This document shows positions 51,974 to 61,972 of a DNA stretch of 64,000 nucleotides, in pieces; the stretch's first letter is position 1, and every line of letters starts with the position of its first letter. Location: NCBI RefSeq assembly GCF_004005845.1, contig NZ_SADE01000004.1, forward strand, positions 372,001 to 436,000, in the 5' to 3' direction. The notes under the pieces are model-generated. The model was not told the DNA's origin, made no database searches, and worked only from the letters and a program-made list of their open reading frames with translations. Source of the stretch: Hwanghaeella grinnelliae. GTDB lineage: Bacteria; Pseudomonadota; Alphaproteobacteria; UBA8366; Aestuariispiraceae. The translations under genes and the position numbers were made by a program.

Positions 51974-52885
51974 ATGGATTTGCGGGTTGATAGCGTGGAA
52001 CCAGAGGAAGCGTCTGCCTTCGCATCTCTGACTTTTCCCCGCTATCGAAAATTCTTGGCATCGGGCATCGCGGAGTCAGATCTTTTCGTGCTCGGTGCCT
52101 GGGTGGATGATCGCCCGGTAGGCCTTTTGATCGCCCGGAGCAGCAAGCCGGACGAAATCGTTGAACTGTTGTCCATATCCACTCATCGTGCGCATCGGCG
52201 CAGGGGGATTGCGTCGGCGCTTTTGGACAGCCTTGAGGCACGATTGGCGGGGAAGCCCTATTCCCGTCTTGTCACGTCGTTCACGCAGGTGGCTGGAAAC
52301 GAGGCTTCCCTCGCGCCTGTCCTCCGTCACAAGGGCTGGTCGATTCCTGTTATGCAGATGAAGTTGTTCGACCTGTCGGTCGACGCCGTCTTTACCTCTT
52401 CCTGGGTCGAGTCGGTTTCCAGTGGACCCGCGCGGTTTGATATTCGCGATTTCGACCCCGGGCAGTCGGGGGATCTCGAGGTGATCTCCCTGGAAAACTG
52501 GGTGCCCCGTGAACTGGCGCCGGTGAAGCATATGTACAAGGGCTTGGACGGTGCCGCCATTCTTACACCGGCTTCATTCGTTTTTTACGAGGACGATGTA
52601 ATAGCCGGATGGCATTTCAGCCACCAACTTGATTCGGAAACCATCCGATTTTCCGTCAGTTACGTTCACCCGGACATTCAACAGGACCTTGTGCTGCTGG
52701 ACCTGTGGCACAAGGCCGCGCTGGCGGCGCGCGAATTAGGCTACAAACGAATCAAATTTGGTGTTGCCGCGCATCATAGAAAGATGCTGTCTTTCTGCTC
52801 TTCTTTCCTAGGCCCGATTTCTGACAGAGTTTCTCTATCGTTGAGTTCGTATCGCAAAATTCATTTCGACGATGTTTGGGCATGA
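51974..52885 (+). CDS. GNAT acetyltransferase, first gene of the peptide-export cluster
   Basis: A 303-residue protein with GAAGGA six bases before its ATG. Residues ~1-110 form a GNAT domain, with acetyl-CoA loop HRAHRRRGIASALL. The second half (~130-303) is also alpha/beta and may be a second, degenerate acyltransferase lobe (YKRIKFGVAAHHRKM). It is followed 41 bases later by the HlyD-like gene and seems part of that operon. It may acetylate a peptide, a transporter protein or a small molecule; the substrate cannot be read from sequence. About 310 bases between the tRNA-Arg gene and this start hold no supported gene. Confidence 0.75.
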   Translation: MDLRVDSVEPEEASAFASLTFPRYRKFLASGIAESDLFVLGAWVDDRPVGLLIARSSKPDEIVELLSISTHRAHRRRGIASALLDSLEARLAGKPYSRLVTSFTQVAGNEASLAPVLRHKGWSIPVMQMKLFDLSVDAVFTSSWVESVSSGPARFDIRDFDPGQSGDLEVISLENWVPRELAPVKHMYKGLDGAAILTPASFVFYEDDVIAGWHFSHQLDSETIRFSVSYVHPDIQQDLVLLDLWHKAALAARELGYKRIKFGVAAHHRKMLSFCSSFLGPISDRVSLSLSSYRKIHFDDVWA

Positions 52886-52926
52886 TTTTCGACCAATCCC
52901 GGACTCGAAGGTGGTAAACAGTTACA

Positions 52927-54675
52927 ATGTTTAGGAAAAAAGCTTTAGAGAAGATGCATGAGCCGGAGAGCCTCGATCAATTGTTGGTCGTGGTTACGCC
53001 GCGTTCTGTATGGATATTGGCGTCTCTCGCAGGCGTTTTAGTCGTGGCCCTGGCCTGGGGGTTCCTGTCGCGGATCCCCGTTACGGTCGATGGCTTCGGA
53101 ATCCTTGTGAGGCCGGGCAGTATCAAGCAGATACAATCGATCGGTAATGGATCGGTTGTCTCGGTCCGGAAGGACATTGGGTCCCTGGTCAATCCGGGTG
53201 AGTTGATCGCAATCGTCAATAATCCGGACCAGGAACGTCGACTAGACGTCGATATCGCCAAATATCAGTCTCTTCGCGCCTTCACTGACAGAACGCTCGA
53301 GATTTCAGCCCGCAAGCGGGATTTGGAATTGGAGTTGGTCAATGACACTGTCGCGTCAATCGAGGCCGACCGAAATTCGCTGATGGAACTGCGGTCTCGT
53401 CTCTCGCAGCAAACAGGGGCGAACGCACAAAAAGAAATTCAAAGCCTGGAGAAAAACCGGAAGCTTCTGCTCAACCTTTATGAATCTCAGAAAAAGCAGT
53501 TGGAAGACGTCACGGAATTGGTGAGGGAGGGCGCGGTCTCGGACTCGCAGCGTCTTCAGTTGCAGGCAACGCTGACGGAAACCGAGAACCGCTTGTCGGA
53601 ATTGTCGTTGCGGCGCAACAGCACTGATTTGAGGTCGATCGACAACGAGCAGCAGGACTTGCGGCTTAAGCAGGAGATTGAACAGCTGGACGCCGCCCTG
53701 CAGCAGGAATTCATCAAACGCCAGCGTATCGAACAGGACTACGATTTCGAAATTCACAGCAAATCTGTGGAGCTGAACGAATTGTCCGCGAATATTAGGC
53801 TGACGAAGGAGCGGCAGTACCGTCAGCAGAACGTTCGAAGCCCGTATAAGGGACGTACCTTGGAGGTTAGTACATCGGTCGGTACCAACCTGGGGTCGGG
53901 TGAGCGCGTGGCGATCTTGCAGATAGATTCGGTCCAGCCCTTCAAACGGCTCGTTTTTGCCGATGATGCCGTGTCGGGAACGTTCACCCTGTCTTCGGCA
54001 ACGATGCAATCTGAGCCGATTCAGTTTCCGCCGACCGCCGAAACGCTGAAGCAGCACCTTTTGGCGATCGGTGTCTTCAAAAAGGAATCCTCCTTCGACG
54101 TTGTCATGCAACGGGAATTCCGAGAATACGACATTTTCACGGCGAATCCGGGTGAATACTACCTGGAGATCAATGATGAGAATCTGAGATCCGATGGAAA
54201 GATTCCGACCTTTGCGACGGTCCTGAATCTGGGGGGAATGATTGGCGATGAAGAACTGCAGCACCTTTGCTTCTTCACGATCGGGGATGGCAAGAAGGTC
54301 AAGCAGGATATGAAGGTCCGAATAAGCCCAGCCAATGTGGAACGCCAAAGGTATGGCAGTATCGTTGGGCATGTTACGGATGTTTCGGCTTATCCCGTAA
54401 CGTCGGAAGGTGTGTTGGCACTGACAGGAAACCAGGAAGTCGCCTCGGCGCTTTTGGAAAAAGGCGGAACCATCTTGGTCACGGGGGCCCTGGACAAGGA
54501 CCCTGATACTCCCGGCCGGTACGCTTGGACATCAAAAGGCTATGACGGCCCGATCACCGCCGGCACGACCACCACATGCCGGATAACGACTGAAGAGCGG
54601 CCACCGATTACATTTGTCGTTCCTTTGTTGCGCAAATGGATCGCGGGAGAGGGCGACGATGCTCCGCCTATCTAA
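52927..54675 (+). CDS. HlyD-like adaptor of an NHLP-type export system
   Basis: A 582-residue membrane-fusion protein. A short cytoplasmic N-terminus precedes one span (~27-47), then a lipoyl/barrel half (GFGILVRPGSIKQIQSIGNG), a coiled coil (~115-310, Gln/Glu/Leu-rich) and the second barrel half (VRSPYKGRTLEVSTSVGTNL). Unlike most HlyD proteins it has a ~250-residue C-terminal extension, matching the family described as NHLM/NHLP bacteriocin secretion protein. It would join the ABC transporters to the TolC-like channel. It overlaps the C39 transporter gene by 17 bases. Confidence 0.85.
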   Translation: MFRKKALEKMHEPESLDQLLVVVTPRSVWILASLAGVLVVALAWGFLSRIPVTVDGFGILVRPGSIKQIQSIGNGSVVSVRKDIGSLVNPGELIAIVNNPDQERRLDVDIAKYQSLRAFTDRTLEISARKRDLELELVNDTVASIEADRNSLMELRSRLSQQTGANAQKEIQSLEKNRKLLLNLYESQKKQLEDVTELVREGAVSDSQRLQLQATLTETENRLSELSLRRNSTDLRSIDNEQQDLRLKQEIEQLDAALQQEFIKRQRIEQDYDFEIHSKSVELNELSANIRLTKERQYRQQNVRSPYKGRTLEVSTSVGTNLGSGERVAILQIDSVQPFKRLVFADDAVSGTFTLSSATMQSEPIQFPPTAETLKQHLLAIGVFKKESSFDVVMQREFREYDIFTANPGEYYLEINDENLRSDGKIPTFATVLNLGGMIGDEELQHLCFFTIGDGKKVKQDMKVRISPANVERQRYGSIVGHVTDVSAYPVTSEGVLALTGNQEVASALLEKGGTILVTGALDKDPDTPGRYAWTSKGYDGPITAGTTTTCRITTEERPPITFVVPLLRKWIAGEGDDAPPI

Positions 54676-56899
54676 TGCGTTGACCCGCGTCCTGGAGCTC
54701 TCGTTTCAAGGGCAGTACAAGTTATTAGGCAGAACCCGGACCCCGTTTGTTCTTCAAATGGAAGCGGTCGAGTGCGGGGCAGCTGCACTTGGCATGGTGC
54801 TTGGCTATTACGGAAAGTTCGTGCCGCTCACGACCCTGCGCGCGGATTGCGGTGTATCCCGCGATGGCAGTAAAGCGTCCAATGTGCTTAAGGCCGCCCG
54901 AAAATATGGCTTGAAAGCGAAGGGTTTTTCCAAAGGTATCGAAAAACTGAAAGACGTCCGTTTTCCGCTGATCGTTTTTTGGGAGTTCAACCATTTCCTC
55001 GTCGTGGAACGCATTTCCGGAAAATACGTGCATGTAAACGACCCTGCCGTCGGACACCGAAAATTGACGCTGGATGAATTCGGGTCGGGTTATACGGGGG
55101 TTGCGCTGACCTTCGAGCCTGACGAGGGCTTTAAAAAAGGCGGTACGCCCCCGAACCCCATGCCGATGCTGATCAAACGCATCGCCGGCAGTGAAAAGGC
55201 TCTCATTTTCATGATGCTGGCCGGCATTATCGGTATCGTGCCCGGAATGGTGCAGGCAGTTTTTTCGAAGTTCTTCATTGATGCGATCATCACCGAAGAG
55301 CATTACGATTGGCTAAGGCCCATGTTGGTCGCGATGGTCGCGTTGCTGGCGTTTCAACTCTGCCTGCAAGCTGTCAGTGGCCTGTTTTCGCGGCGCCTTA
55401 CAATGGGTTTGTCAGCGAAGCTGTATGCGGAGTTTTATCAGCACATCCTGAAGCTGCCGTACCATTTCTATACACAGCGATATGTCGGCGATGTGGTGAA
55501 CAGAAGCCAACTGAACAATGCGGTTGTTTCGCTGATGGCGGGGCAACTGACCTCCGTCGCAATCGGTTTGGTCAGCATGGTCTTCTTCGGAATCTTGCTG
55601 TTTTCCTACAATTTCGAGATCACCGCCATCGGCGTGCTCTCAACCTTCATCAACTTCGCCTTGATTCGTTCAATGGCCTCGCGGCGCATTGAAGCAAACA
55701 TGCAGATTGCGAAGGAGCAAGGAAAGGTGCAAGGCGCCACGATCGCCGCGATCCAAAGCATCGAGTCGATCAAGGCGTCGGGCATGGAGAACACGTTCTT
55801 CGAGAAATGGGGCGGATACTTCGCAGCATCCTCCAATGCCAGTCAAAAACTGGCGATGGATAGCCGCATGTTCTCGATATTCCCGACTCTGTCCTCCTCC
55901 ATCGTCAGTACGCTCACAATGGTACTGGGCGGGCTTGAAGTCATGAACGGCAACATGACCATCGGGACATTGATGGCGTTCAATCTTTTGATGGCCCAGT
56001 TTCTCGGCCCGATTTCGGCGGTCCTGAACCTGGCGGTTCAGATGCAGGAGATCCGCGGCACGGTCGTTCGTTTGGAGGATGTCCTCGAGCATCCGACGCG
56101 GGAAGAGTTGTTTGCAGAAGTCAGGCAAAATGCGTCAACAGATGAGGGCCGACAGGCCGCTGCCGCCCTGGGGACAAGCCTTGACGGGTCCATGCAGTGT
56201 CGCGGATTGACGTTCGGGTACAGCCCGATTGAAGGGCCGTTGATTGAAGACTTCAACCTCGAAATTCGACCGGGGGAAAGGGTGGCACTCGTCGGAACGT
56301 CGGGCTGCGGAAAATCAACGGTCGCGCGCCTCGTGGCCGGTCTTGTGCCGCCCTGGAGCGGCGAAATCTGTTTCAACGGCGTCAATCGCGAACTCGTTCC
56401 GCAGGACGTGCTCAGCAGCTCCGTCTCCTTCGTTGAGCAGGACTTCCTACTGTTCCCCGGGACGGTCCGGGAAAACCTGACCTTGTGGGACAGCACGATT
56501 CCGGATGAATGGCTGAGGGAAGCGCTCGACGACGCGGTCATTCTGGATCAGGTATTGGCGATGCCCGGAGGATTGGACGCGAATGTCGAAGAAGGCGGGA
56601 ACAATCTAAGCGGCGGACAAAGGCAGAGATTGGAGATCGCACGCGCATTGGTGCGCCGACCGAGTTTCTTGATCATGGATGAATCGACTAGTGCGCTAGA
56701 CGTCGAAACGGAAGCGCAGATTGTGCGTAACATCCACCGGCGTGGCTGTTCAGCCCTGATGATTGCCCACCGACTGAGCACGATACGAAACTGTCACAAG
56801 ATCATCGTAATGCAGAAAGGCGCCGTAAAGGAAGTCGGCGACCATGAGACACTTTATGCGCAGAACGGGATCTATACGAAACTGGTGAAGATGCAATGA
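54659..56899 (+). CDS. NHLP-type ABC transporter with C39 peptidase
   Basis: A 746-residue transporter; start chosen for GGAGAGGG seven bases upstream. Residues ~25-160 form a C39 peptidase: catalytic Cys in EAVECGAAALG (C39), His in EFNHFLVV, Asp in NDPAVG. A six-span membrane region (~175-470) and ATPase follow: Walker A GTSGCGKST (546-554), signature LSGGQRQRLE, Walker B LIMDE. It should cut a double-Gly-type leader from a precursor peptide and export the core. This is the pair partner of the next ABC gene, in an ATGA overlap. Confidence 0.93.
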   Translation: MLRLSNALTRVLELSFQGQYKLLGRTRTPFVLQMEAVECGAAALGMVLGYYGKFVPLTTLRADCGVSRDGSKASNVLKAARKYGLKAKGFSKGIEKLKDVRFPLIVFWEFNHFLVVERISGKYVHVNDPAVGHRKLTLDEFGSGYTGVALTFEPDEGFKKGGTPPNPMPMLIKRIAGSEKALIFMMLAGIIGIVPGMVQAVFSKFFIDAIITEEHYDWLRPMLVAMVALLAFQLCLQAVSGLFSRRLTMGLSAKLYAEFYQHILKLPYHFYTQRYVGDVVNRSQLNNAVVSLMAGQLTSVAIGLVSMVFFGILLFSYNFEITAIGVLSTFINFALIRSMASRRIEANMQIAKEQGKVQGATIAAIQSIESIKASGMENTFFEKWGGYFAASSNASQKLAMDSRMFSIFPTLSSSIVSTLTMVLGGLEVMNGNMTIGTLMAFNLLMAQFLGPISAVLNLAVQMQEIRGTVVRLEDVLEHPTREELFAEVRQNASTDEGRQAAAALGTSLDGSMQCRGLTFGYSPIEGPLIEDFNLEIRPGERVALVGTSGCGKSTVARLVAGLVPPWSGEICFNGVNRELVPQDVLSSSVSFVEQDFLLFPGTVRENLTLWDSTIPDEWLREALDDAVILDQVLAMPGGLDANVEEGGNNLSGGQRQRLEIARALVRRPSFLIMDESTSALDVETEAQIVRNIHRRGCSALMIAHRLSTIRNCHKIIVMQKGAVKEVGDHETLYAQNGIYTKLVKMQ

Positions 56900-59811
56900 T
56901 CGAACTGTCAGGGCATGACGATCTTAGATTGGACGATTCCCGTCAGGGATACATCGTGCAGTCGGGGTCTATCGCCCTGTATCTGGTGGAGCTTCAAGCG
57001 GACAGGCTGGTCGGTCAACGCCACTATGTGATGACCAGCCATCCAGGCTCTCTCATTTGGGGTGGGACGGAGATCGTGGACGACAAACAGTTCGTTCTCG
57101 TCGCCGAACCACACGAGAAATCATCGATAGAACCAGTCTCGGCTTCCGATCTTGGAGACCCGATTGCCGGGGACAGCTTGAATGCCCTCGAGGACTGGAT
57201 TGAAAAACTCGGGGAGATTATCGGCAAGCTTCAGGATCAGGATTTCACGGAGAAAGCCGAAATCGATGAACCAGTCGCTTTTTCTCCCAGTCAGGTTTTC
57301 CGTCCGCGTGAGGGGGGGCTGTACCGCGTCCGTTTGAGCAGTGGAAGCATATCGTTCGGTGACCGGGTCAATGCGGCGATTACGCCGCAGTCGCCTCCCT
57401 TGGTCTATTATGCGGATCACGTCTTGCGCTTGACCGCGTGCGAAGCGTCGGAGCTTACGTTCGAGCGCGTTTCGGAGTTGGCGCCGGAAAGCTTTGCCGG
57501 AACGCTCTATTTACAACAGGCAATGATCGCTTTGCTGTACGGAGAAATTCAGCAGGCGGAACGGTCGGAAGCGCGCCGGCTGGAAAAGTTGAAAAATGAA
57601 ACGGCGCGGGGTCAGCGAAAGGCCATCGACCATCTGAAACTGAAAGATGACAAGGATTGGGAGCCGGATGATCAACTGGACCCGTTGATGACGGCACTCG
57701 AAGTGATTGGTCATGCCGCCAAGATCGAGTTCAACACCAATGCCCATTTTGACCAAAACCAGGACGTTACGGATAAGGTCGACAAGATCTGCCGCGAATC
57801 CGGGGTGCGGTTCAGGCATGTCCGTCTGATCGGCGAGTGGTGGAAGGAAGACATCGGAAATGTTCTGTGTTTTCAGCGGGAGACCGGCACACCCTTTGCC
57901 CTGGTGAATACGGCAAGGCACGGCGGTCTGGTGCGTTCTTACATATTCTACAATGCCCAAACGCGAGAGAGCATACCGTTCGATCCGGATATGGACCTGG
58001 ATCTGAACGAAGAAGCATTCGTGTTCACACGACCGCTTCCGGAAAGCGAAGAAGAAGCGACCAGCTTCATCAAGCTGGCGAGGCATACTTACAAGCCGTT
58101 TATGACGGACTTCGTTTTGATGTTTGCGCTGTCTTTCCTGTCCGGATTGCTCGGGCTTTTCATGCCGATCGCCAATCGCTGGCTCGTGGACTACGTCATT
58201 CCGGACGCGAACCGCGACCTGCTGTTCGATTTGGCGGTTGGAATGGGGTGTATGTCGCTGGGTTTGTTTTTCTTCTCGCTGTCCCAAGGCATTATCTCAC
58301 TGCGCATTCAAACCTCAATGACCGCGCAGTTGCAGTCGATGATCATCGACCGATTGCTCAAACTGCCGGTCAAGTTCTACCGCACCTACACCAGCGGCGA
58401 CCTTCTGAACCGTGCTATGATGATCTCGGAGATCAGCGCAGGGTTTTCCGGAACTGTCATCAGCGCCGGGTTTTCGCTGTTGTCTGTTCTGATGATGCTG
58501 GGGATGTGTTTCTACTATTCTTCCAAGCTGGCATTTCTGGCCCTGATTGCGGCCGTGATTACATCGATATTCTCTATCAGTTTCTCTTTCATTATCAGGA
58601 GTGTCGCCCTGAGGCAGGAGAGAGAGACCGGCGATCTATTCGGGTTCATGGTGCAGATGGTGTCCGGTGTATCCAAGCTTCAAATCGCCGGGGCCGATAG
58701 CCGCGCTTTCACTGAGTGGAGCAAACGCTATGGAGACCAATTGCGCATGGGGTTTCGAGTCGCCGAGTTGCAGCATTATTCGACGCTGATAAACATGTTC
58801 ATACAAACATTCAGCACCATTGCGCTGTATTACTTTGCGGGAACGATGATCAAGCAAGGGATCGACGCCCGGGCACTGGATCCGACCGCACCGGTTTTGC
58901 TGACCATCGGCAGCTTCTTCGCCATTCAAGGGGCTTTCAGCGCCGTTGTCGGTGGGATAGTCACGTTTTTCTCCAGTTTCATTACCATCCATCAGCAAAT
59001 GGCCAAGCGCGAACTGGCACGGCCGATTTTGACCGCCGAAATCGAAACTGGGGCGGGAAAGAAAAGTCCGCCCCCGCTGGAAGGCTTGGTAGAAATTCAA
59101 CATGTTACCTTCCGATACAACGAGGAAGCCCCCCTAATCCTAAATGACTTCAGCTTGAGGATCTTCCCAGGTCAATTCGTTGCCTTCGTCGGCAAATCGG
59201 GCTGCGGTAAGTCGACTTTGTTCAAGTTGCTGTTGGGCTTCGAGGTTCCGGAATCCGGTCACATTCTCTTCGACAGAAACGACAGCGCTACCCTCGACAT
59301 GGTAAATGTGCGCCGGCAGATCGGTGTTGTCTTGCAAGAGACATCATTGAGCGCGGGGACGATCTATCACAACATTGCCGGGGCGGCGAAGATCACCCTG
59401 GATGAAGCCTGGGAAGCGGCGGAGGATGCCGGTTTTGCCGGCGATATCCGGGAGATGCCGATGGGAATGCACACGGTTGTTCCGGAGGGTGGCGGTACGC
59501 TATCGGGTGGGCAGAAACAGCGGTTGATGATTGCCAGGGCTTTGGCGATCAATCCTGCCATTGTTTTCTTTGATGAAGCGACCAGCGCGCTCGACAACCG
59601 CACCCAGCAAATCGTTACCGAAAGCCTGCAACGCAGGAAAATTACGCGTTTGGTTATCGCGCACCGATTGTCTACCGTGATGCATGCGGACAAGATCGTT
59701 GTCTTGGAAGACGGCAAAATCCTTGAGCAAGGTAGTTACGCAGAACTTGTAGAAATGAATGGGACTTTTGCTAGCATGGCGCGGCGACAAACCGTTACCG
59801 AGGAGACTTAG
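56896..59811 (+). CDS. NHLP-type second ABC transporter, peptidase-free
   Basis: A 971-residue protein. The first ~390 residues include a cyclic-nucleotide-binding-like N-terminal beta region (~10-80) and a linker without the C39 active site. Then come six spans (~405-700) and an ATPase: Walker A GKSGCGKST (766-774), signature LSGGQKQRLM, Walker B VFFDEATSALD. Its size and pairing with the C39 transporter match the NHLP permease/ATPase family. The two transporters probably form a heterodimer. The next gene starts immediately after its stop. Confidence 0.92.
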   Translation: MIELSGHDDLRLDDSRQGYIVQSGSIALYLVELQADRLVGQRHYVMTSHPGSLIWGGTEIVDDKQFVLVAEPHEKSSIEPVSASDLGDPIAGDSLNALEDWIEKLGEIIGKLQDQDFTEKAEIDEPVAFSPSQVFRPREGGLYRVRLSSGSISFGDRVNAAITPQSPPLVYYADHVLRLTACEASELTFERVSELAPESFAGTLYLQQAMIALLYGEIQQAERSEARRLEKLKNETARGQRKAIDHLKLKDDKDWEPDDQLDPLMTALEVIGHAAKIEFNTNAHFDQNQDVTDKVDKICRESGVRFRHVRLIGEWWKEDIGNVLCFQRETGTPFALVNTARHGGLVRSYIFYNAQTRESIPFDPDMDLDLNEEAFVFTRPLPESEEEATSFIKLARHTYKPFMTDFVLMFALSFLSGLLGLFMPIANRWLVDYVIPDANRDLLFDLAVGMGCMSLGLFFFSLSQGIISLRIQTSMTAQLQSMIIDRLLKLPVKFYRTYTSGDLLNRAMMISEISAGFSGTVISAGFSLLSVLMMLGMCFYYSSKLAFLALIAAVITSIFSISFSFIIRSVALRQERETGDLFGFMVQMVSGVSKLQIAGADSRAFTEWSKRYGDQLRMGFRVAELQHYSTLINMFIQTFSTIALYYFAGTMIKQGIDARALDPTAPVLLTIGSFFAIQGAFSAVVGGIVTFFSSFITIHQQMAKRELARPILTAEIETGAGKKSPPPLEGLVEIQHVTFRYNEEAPLILNDFSLRIFPGQFVAFVGKSGCGKSTLFKLLLGFEVPESGHILFDRNDSATLDMVNVRRQIGVVLQETSLSAGTIYHNIAGAAKITLDEAWEAAEDAGFAGDIREMPMGMHTVVPEGGGTLSGGQKQRLMIARALAINPAIVFFDEATSALDNRTQQIVTESLQRRKITRLVIAHRLSTVMHADKIVVLEDGKILEQGSYAELVEMNGTFASMARRQTVTEET

Positions 59812-60354
59812 ATGAAAAAGGTGCTGTATATCCTCGGGCTATTGGATGATGAGGACATCGATTGGATGGTTAGCGCGGGAACGCGTGAGCAGTATCAGCC
59901 TGGCGATGTGCTCGTACGGGAGGGACAGCGCACGCAGTTCCTGTTCGTCATTGTCGAGGGAAACGTTGATATCACGGTCCGCGGCAAACAGATCGCTAAT
60001 GTAGGGATCGGCGAAATCGTGGGTGAAATGTCTCTGTTGGACTTCCGACCCGCCTCGGCAACGGTAACGGCGGGCGAAGATCTGACCGTTTTGAAAATCA
60101 GTTTTGAGGAACTCGAAGCGCGCCTTCAGTCCAACTTCCGTTTTCAAGGGCGCTTTTATAAGGCGCTTGGGGTTTTTCTGGCGCAGCGAATGCGCACCAT
60201 CAACATGAAGGTTGCCTATGGGGATGAAGCGCCGTTGATTGACGAGGACGATGACGAACTCCTCGATGATGAAATTAATGACGAGGTGATGGAGAAACTG
60301 TCTCTCGCCGGCGCACGCTTCAAGGTGATCATCGACAAGTTAAAGAATGGGTAG
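59812..60354 (+). CDS. Cyclic-nucleotide-binding-domain protein
   Basis: A 180-residue protein starting right after the transporter stop. Residues ~20-120 fit a cNMP-binding domain (YQPGDVLVREGQRTQFLFVIVEG split over two strands, then IGEIVGEMSLLDFRPASATV). The canonical phosphate-binding GEM-Rx(S/A) pattern is present. A C-terminal helix and an acidic tail follow; there is no DNA-binding domain. In NHLP clusters such a protein may gate or scaffold the transporter. Ligand unknown. Confidence 0.85.
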   Translation: MKKVLYILGLLDDEDIDWMVSAGTREQYQPGDVLVREGQRTQFLFVIVEGNVDITVRGKQIANVGIGEIVGEMSLLDFRPASATVTAGEDLTVLKISFEELEARLQSNFRFQGRFYKALGVFLAQRMRTINMKVAYGDEAPLIDEDDDELLDDEINDEVMEKLSLAGARFKVIIDKLKNG

Positions 60355-60433
60355 CGATCGCTGCCGGATTACATGTATTGTCACGCGCATTAATTATGCC
60401 GATTAGAGTTTGTTGGGGTAAGAAGTTCGAGCT

Positions 60434-61930
60434 ATGAAATGGATCGTTATCAGGGCGTGTTTGATTCCGGCATCCCTTCTGCTCGCTGCCCAGGCCCCGG
60501 ATACGGGGAAAAGCCCGTTTTGGGACAATTTCGCTTTCGAACGCGGAACACGGGATATTACCCTTGATGCAGCGCAGCGAATGGGGGTCTTCAACTCCCT
60601 GATCAAGGATCCGCTAGACCTGGATATCGACGATGCCGAGGCCGATATCGAAATCGCTAAATCCAACTTCGACCCGGTCTTGACCCTGAATTCCAACTTG
60701 GCGGATTCGGATCAGTCGGCCTTCGATACAGAGACACGCACCAAAACCGGCTCGGCGACGGTCAGCAAGCTGTTTGCGACCGGTACGACTGTCAGTGTGT
60801 CCCAAAGCTATACGGAAACAGATACGGATAGCTTGATCGCGACGAGTGACGGGGAGAGTGACTCGCTGGACACGACCGTGGCGCTTAATCAGCCATTGCT
60901 GAAAAATGCGGGCACGCTGGTGAATACCTTGGCGCGCGAAACCGCGAAGATCGATCTCGATAGTGCGGAGTTGCAGAAACTGGCCACGCTGACCTCCAAC
61001 TATAGGGACGTCACGACAGCTTACTGGAACCATTGGATTGCGTTTCGCAACCTGGAAATTGCCATCGAGCAGTTCGATCTGGCCAACCAGCAGAAGGAAT
61101 TGGCTGAAAAGTTGTTGGGCGCCGGCCTTGTCGCCGCGGTTGAAGTCCTGCGGGCGGAGGCCGGCATTGCACAGCGGATCGATGCGATCCTTGCCGCTCA
61201 GGATAATCTGATCATTACCAACAACGCCCTGTTCCAGTTGATCAGTGATGAGGAGGGCGCCGGAGACCTTGTGCTTTTGAATCCCGTGACGGAACCAAGC
61301 GCAGAGGAACCGACCTTATCGATATCGGATGTGTCCGACGCGGCGATTGAGAGCTCGCTGGCTCTCAAGATTCTTCAAAATGAGGTGGATGTCGCCGCAT
61401 TGACCGTCCGCGCGGCCGACTGGCAGACGCTACCGGAACTGGATTTGAATCTTTCCTACACGAAATCGAAAGTCGACAAGGATGCCTCCTTGATTGCCGT
61501 GGACGATTCCGAGGATTGGGCCGTGGGAGTCACGTTGACCTATCCGTTGTTCGAACGGAATTCGCATGCGCAGTTGCGGCAGGCCCGGAACAGCAATCAC
61601 TTGGCCCGAAAGAATGTCGCAATTCAGCGGCAGGGGCTGCGCAAAACATCGGAGAACCTGGTCAGCAATTTGTTTCAGAACTATCGCCGGCTTCTTGCCG
61701 CAAGGCGTGAAGTGGACGTGACCCGTCGGATCTACGAGGCGGAATTGAAGCAGTTTGACCGCGGCGCACGAACCAGCACAGATGTCCTTGACGTGGCGAC
61801 GCAACTATCGCTCGCTTTGACGAAACAGTCGCAAGCCTATGCCCAATACGAAATCAGCCGAACGGAAATTGCGTTGCTGATGGGACAAGTTGGCGACCGG
61901 GTGCGCAGACTGCTAAAGGGCCAGGAATAG
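60434..61930 (+). CDS. TolC-family outer membrane channel
   Basis: A 498-residue protein with a signal peptide (cleavage near LLLAAQA). Two repeats of the outer membrane efflux domain can be seen: ITLDAAQRMGVFNSLIKD to ~200, and the second half with AAIESSLALKIL and VGVTLTYPLFERNSHAQLRQAR (the end of one strand and start of a helix), then Leu-rich periplasmic helices. It should supply the outer-membrane pore for the export system. It lies 80 bases after the cNMP-binding-domain gene on the same strand. Confidence 0.9.
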   Translation: MKWIVIRACLIPASLLLAAQAPDTGKSPFWDNFAFERGTRDITLDAAQRMGVFNSLIKDPLDLDIDDAEADIEIAKSNFDPVLTLNSNLADSDQSAFDTETRTKTGSATVSKLFATGTTVSVSQSYTETDTDSLIATSDGESDSLDTTVALNQPLLKNAGTLVNTLARETAKIDLDSAELQKLATLTSNYRDVTTAYWNHWIAFRNLEIAIEQFDLANQQKELAEKLLGAGLVAAVEVLRAEAGIAQRIDAILAAQDNLIITNNALFQLISDEEGAGDLVLLNPVTEPSAEEPTLSISDVSDAAIESSLALKILQNEVDVAALTVRAADWQTLPELDLNLSYTKSKVDKDASLIAVDDSEDWAVGVTLTYPLFERNSHAQLRQARNSNHLARKNVAIQRQGLRKTSENLVSNLFQNYRRLLAARREVDVTRRIYEAELKQFDRGARTSTDVLDVATQLSLALTKQSQAYAQYEISRTEIALLMGQVGDRVRRLLKGQE

Positions 61931-61972
61931 CAGGCCTGACGGGCCTAATGAGCAATCGGAAAGACGACCGGC

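Noticed and set aside
53356-54372. Long minus-strand frame
   Set aside because: Antisense to the HlyD-like gene; composition of a shadow frame.
57837-58700. 287-residue frame inside the second ABC transporter
   Set aside because: Alternate frame of a clear transporter; Arg/His-rich shadow.
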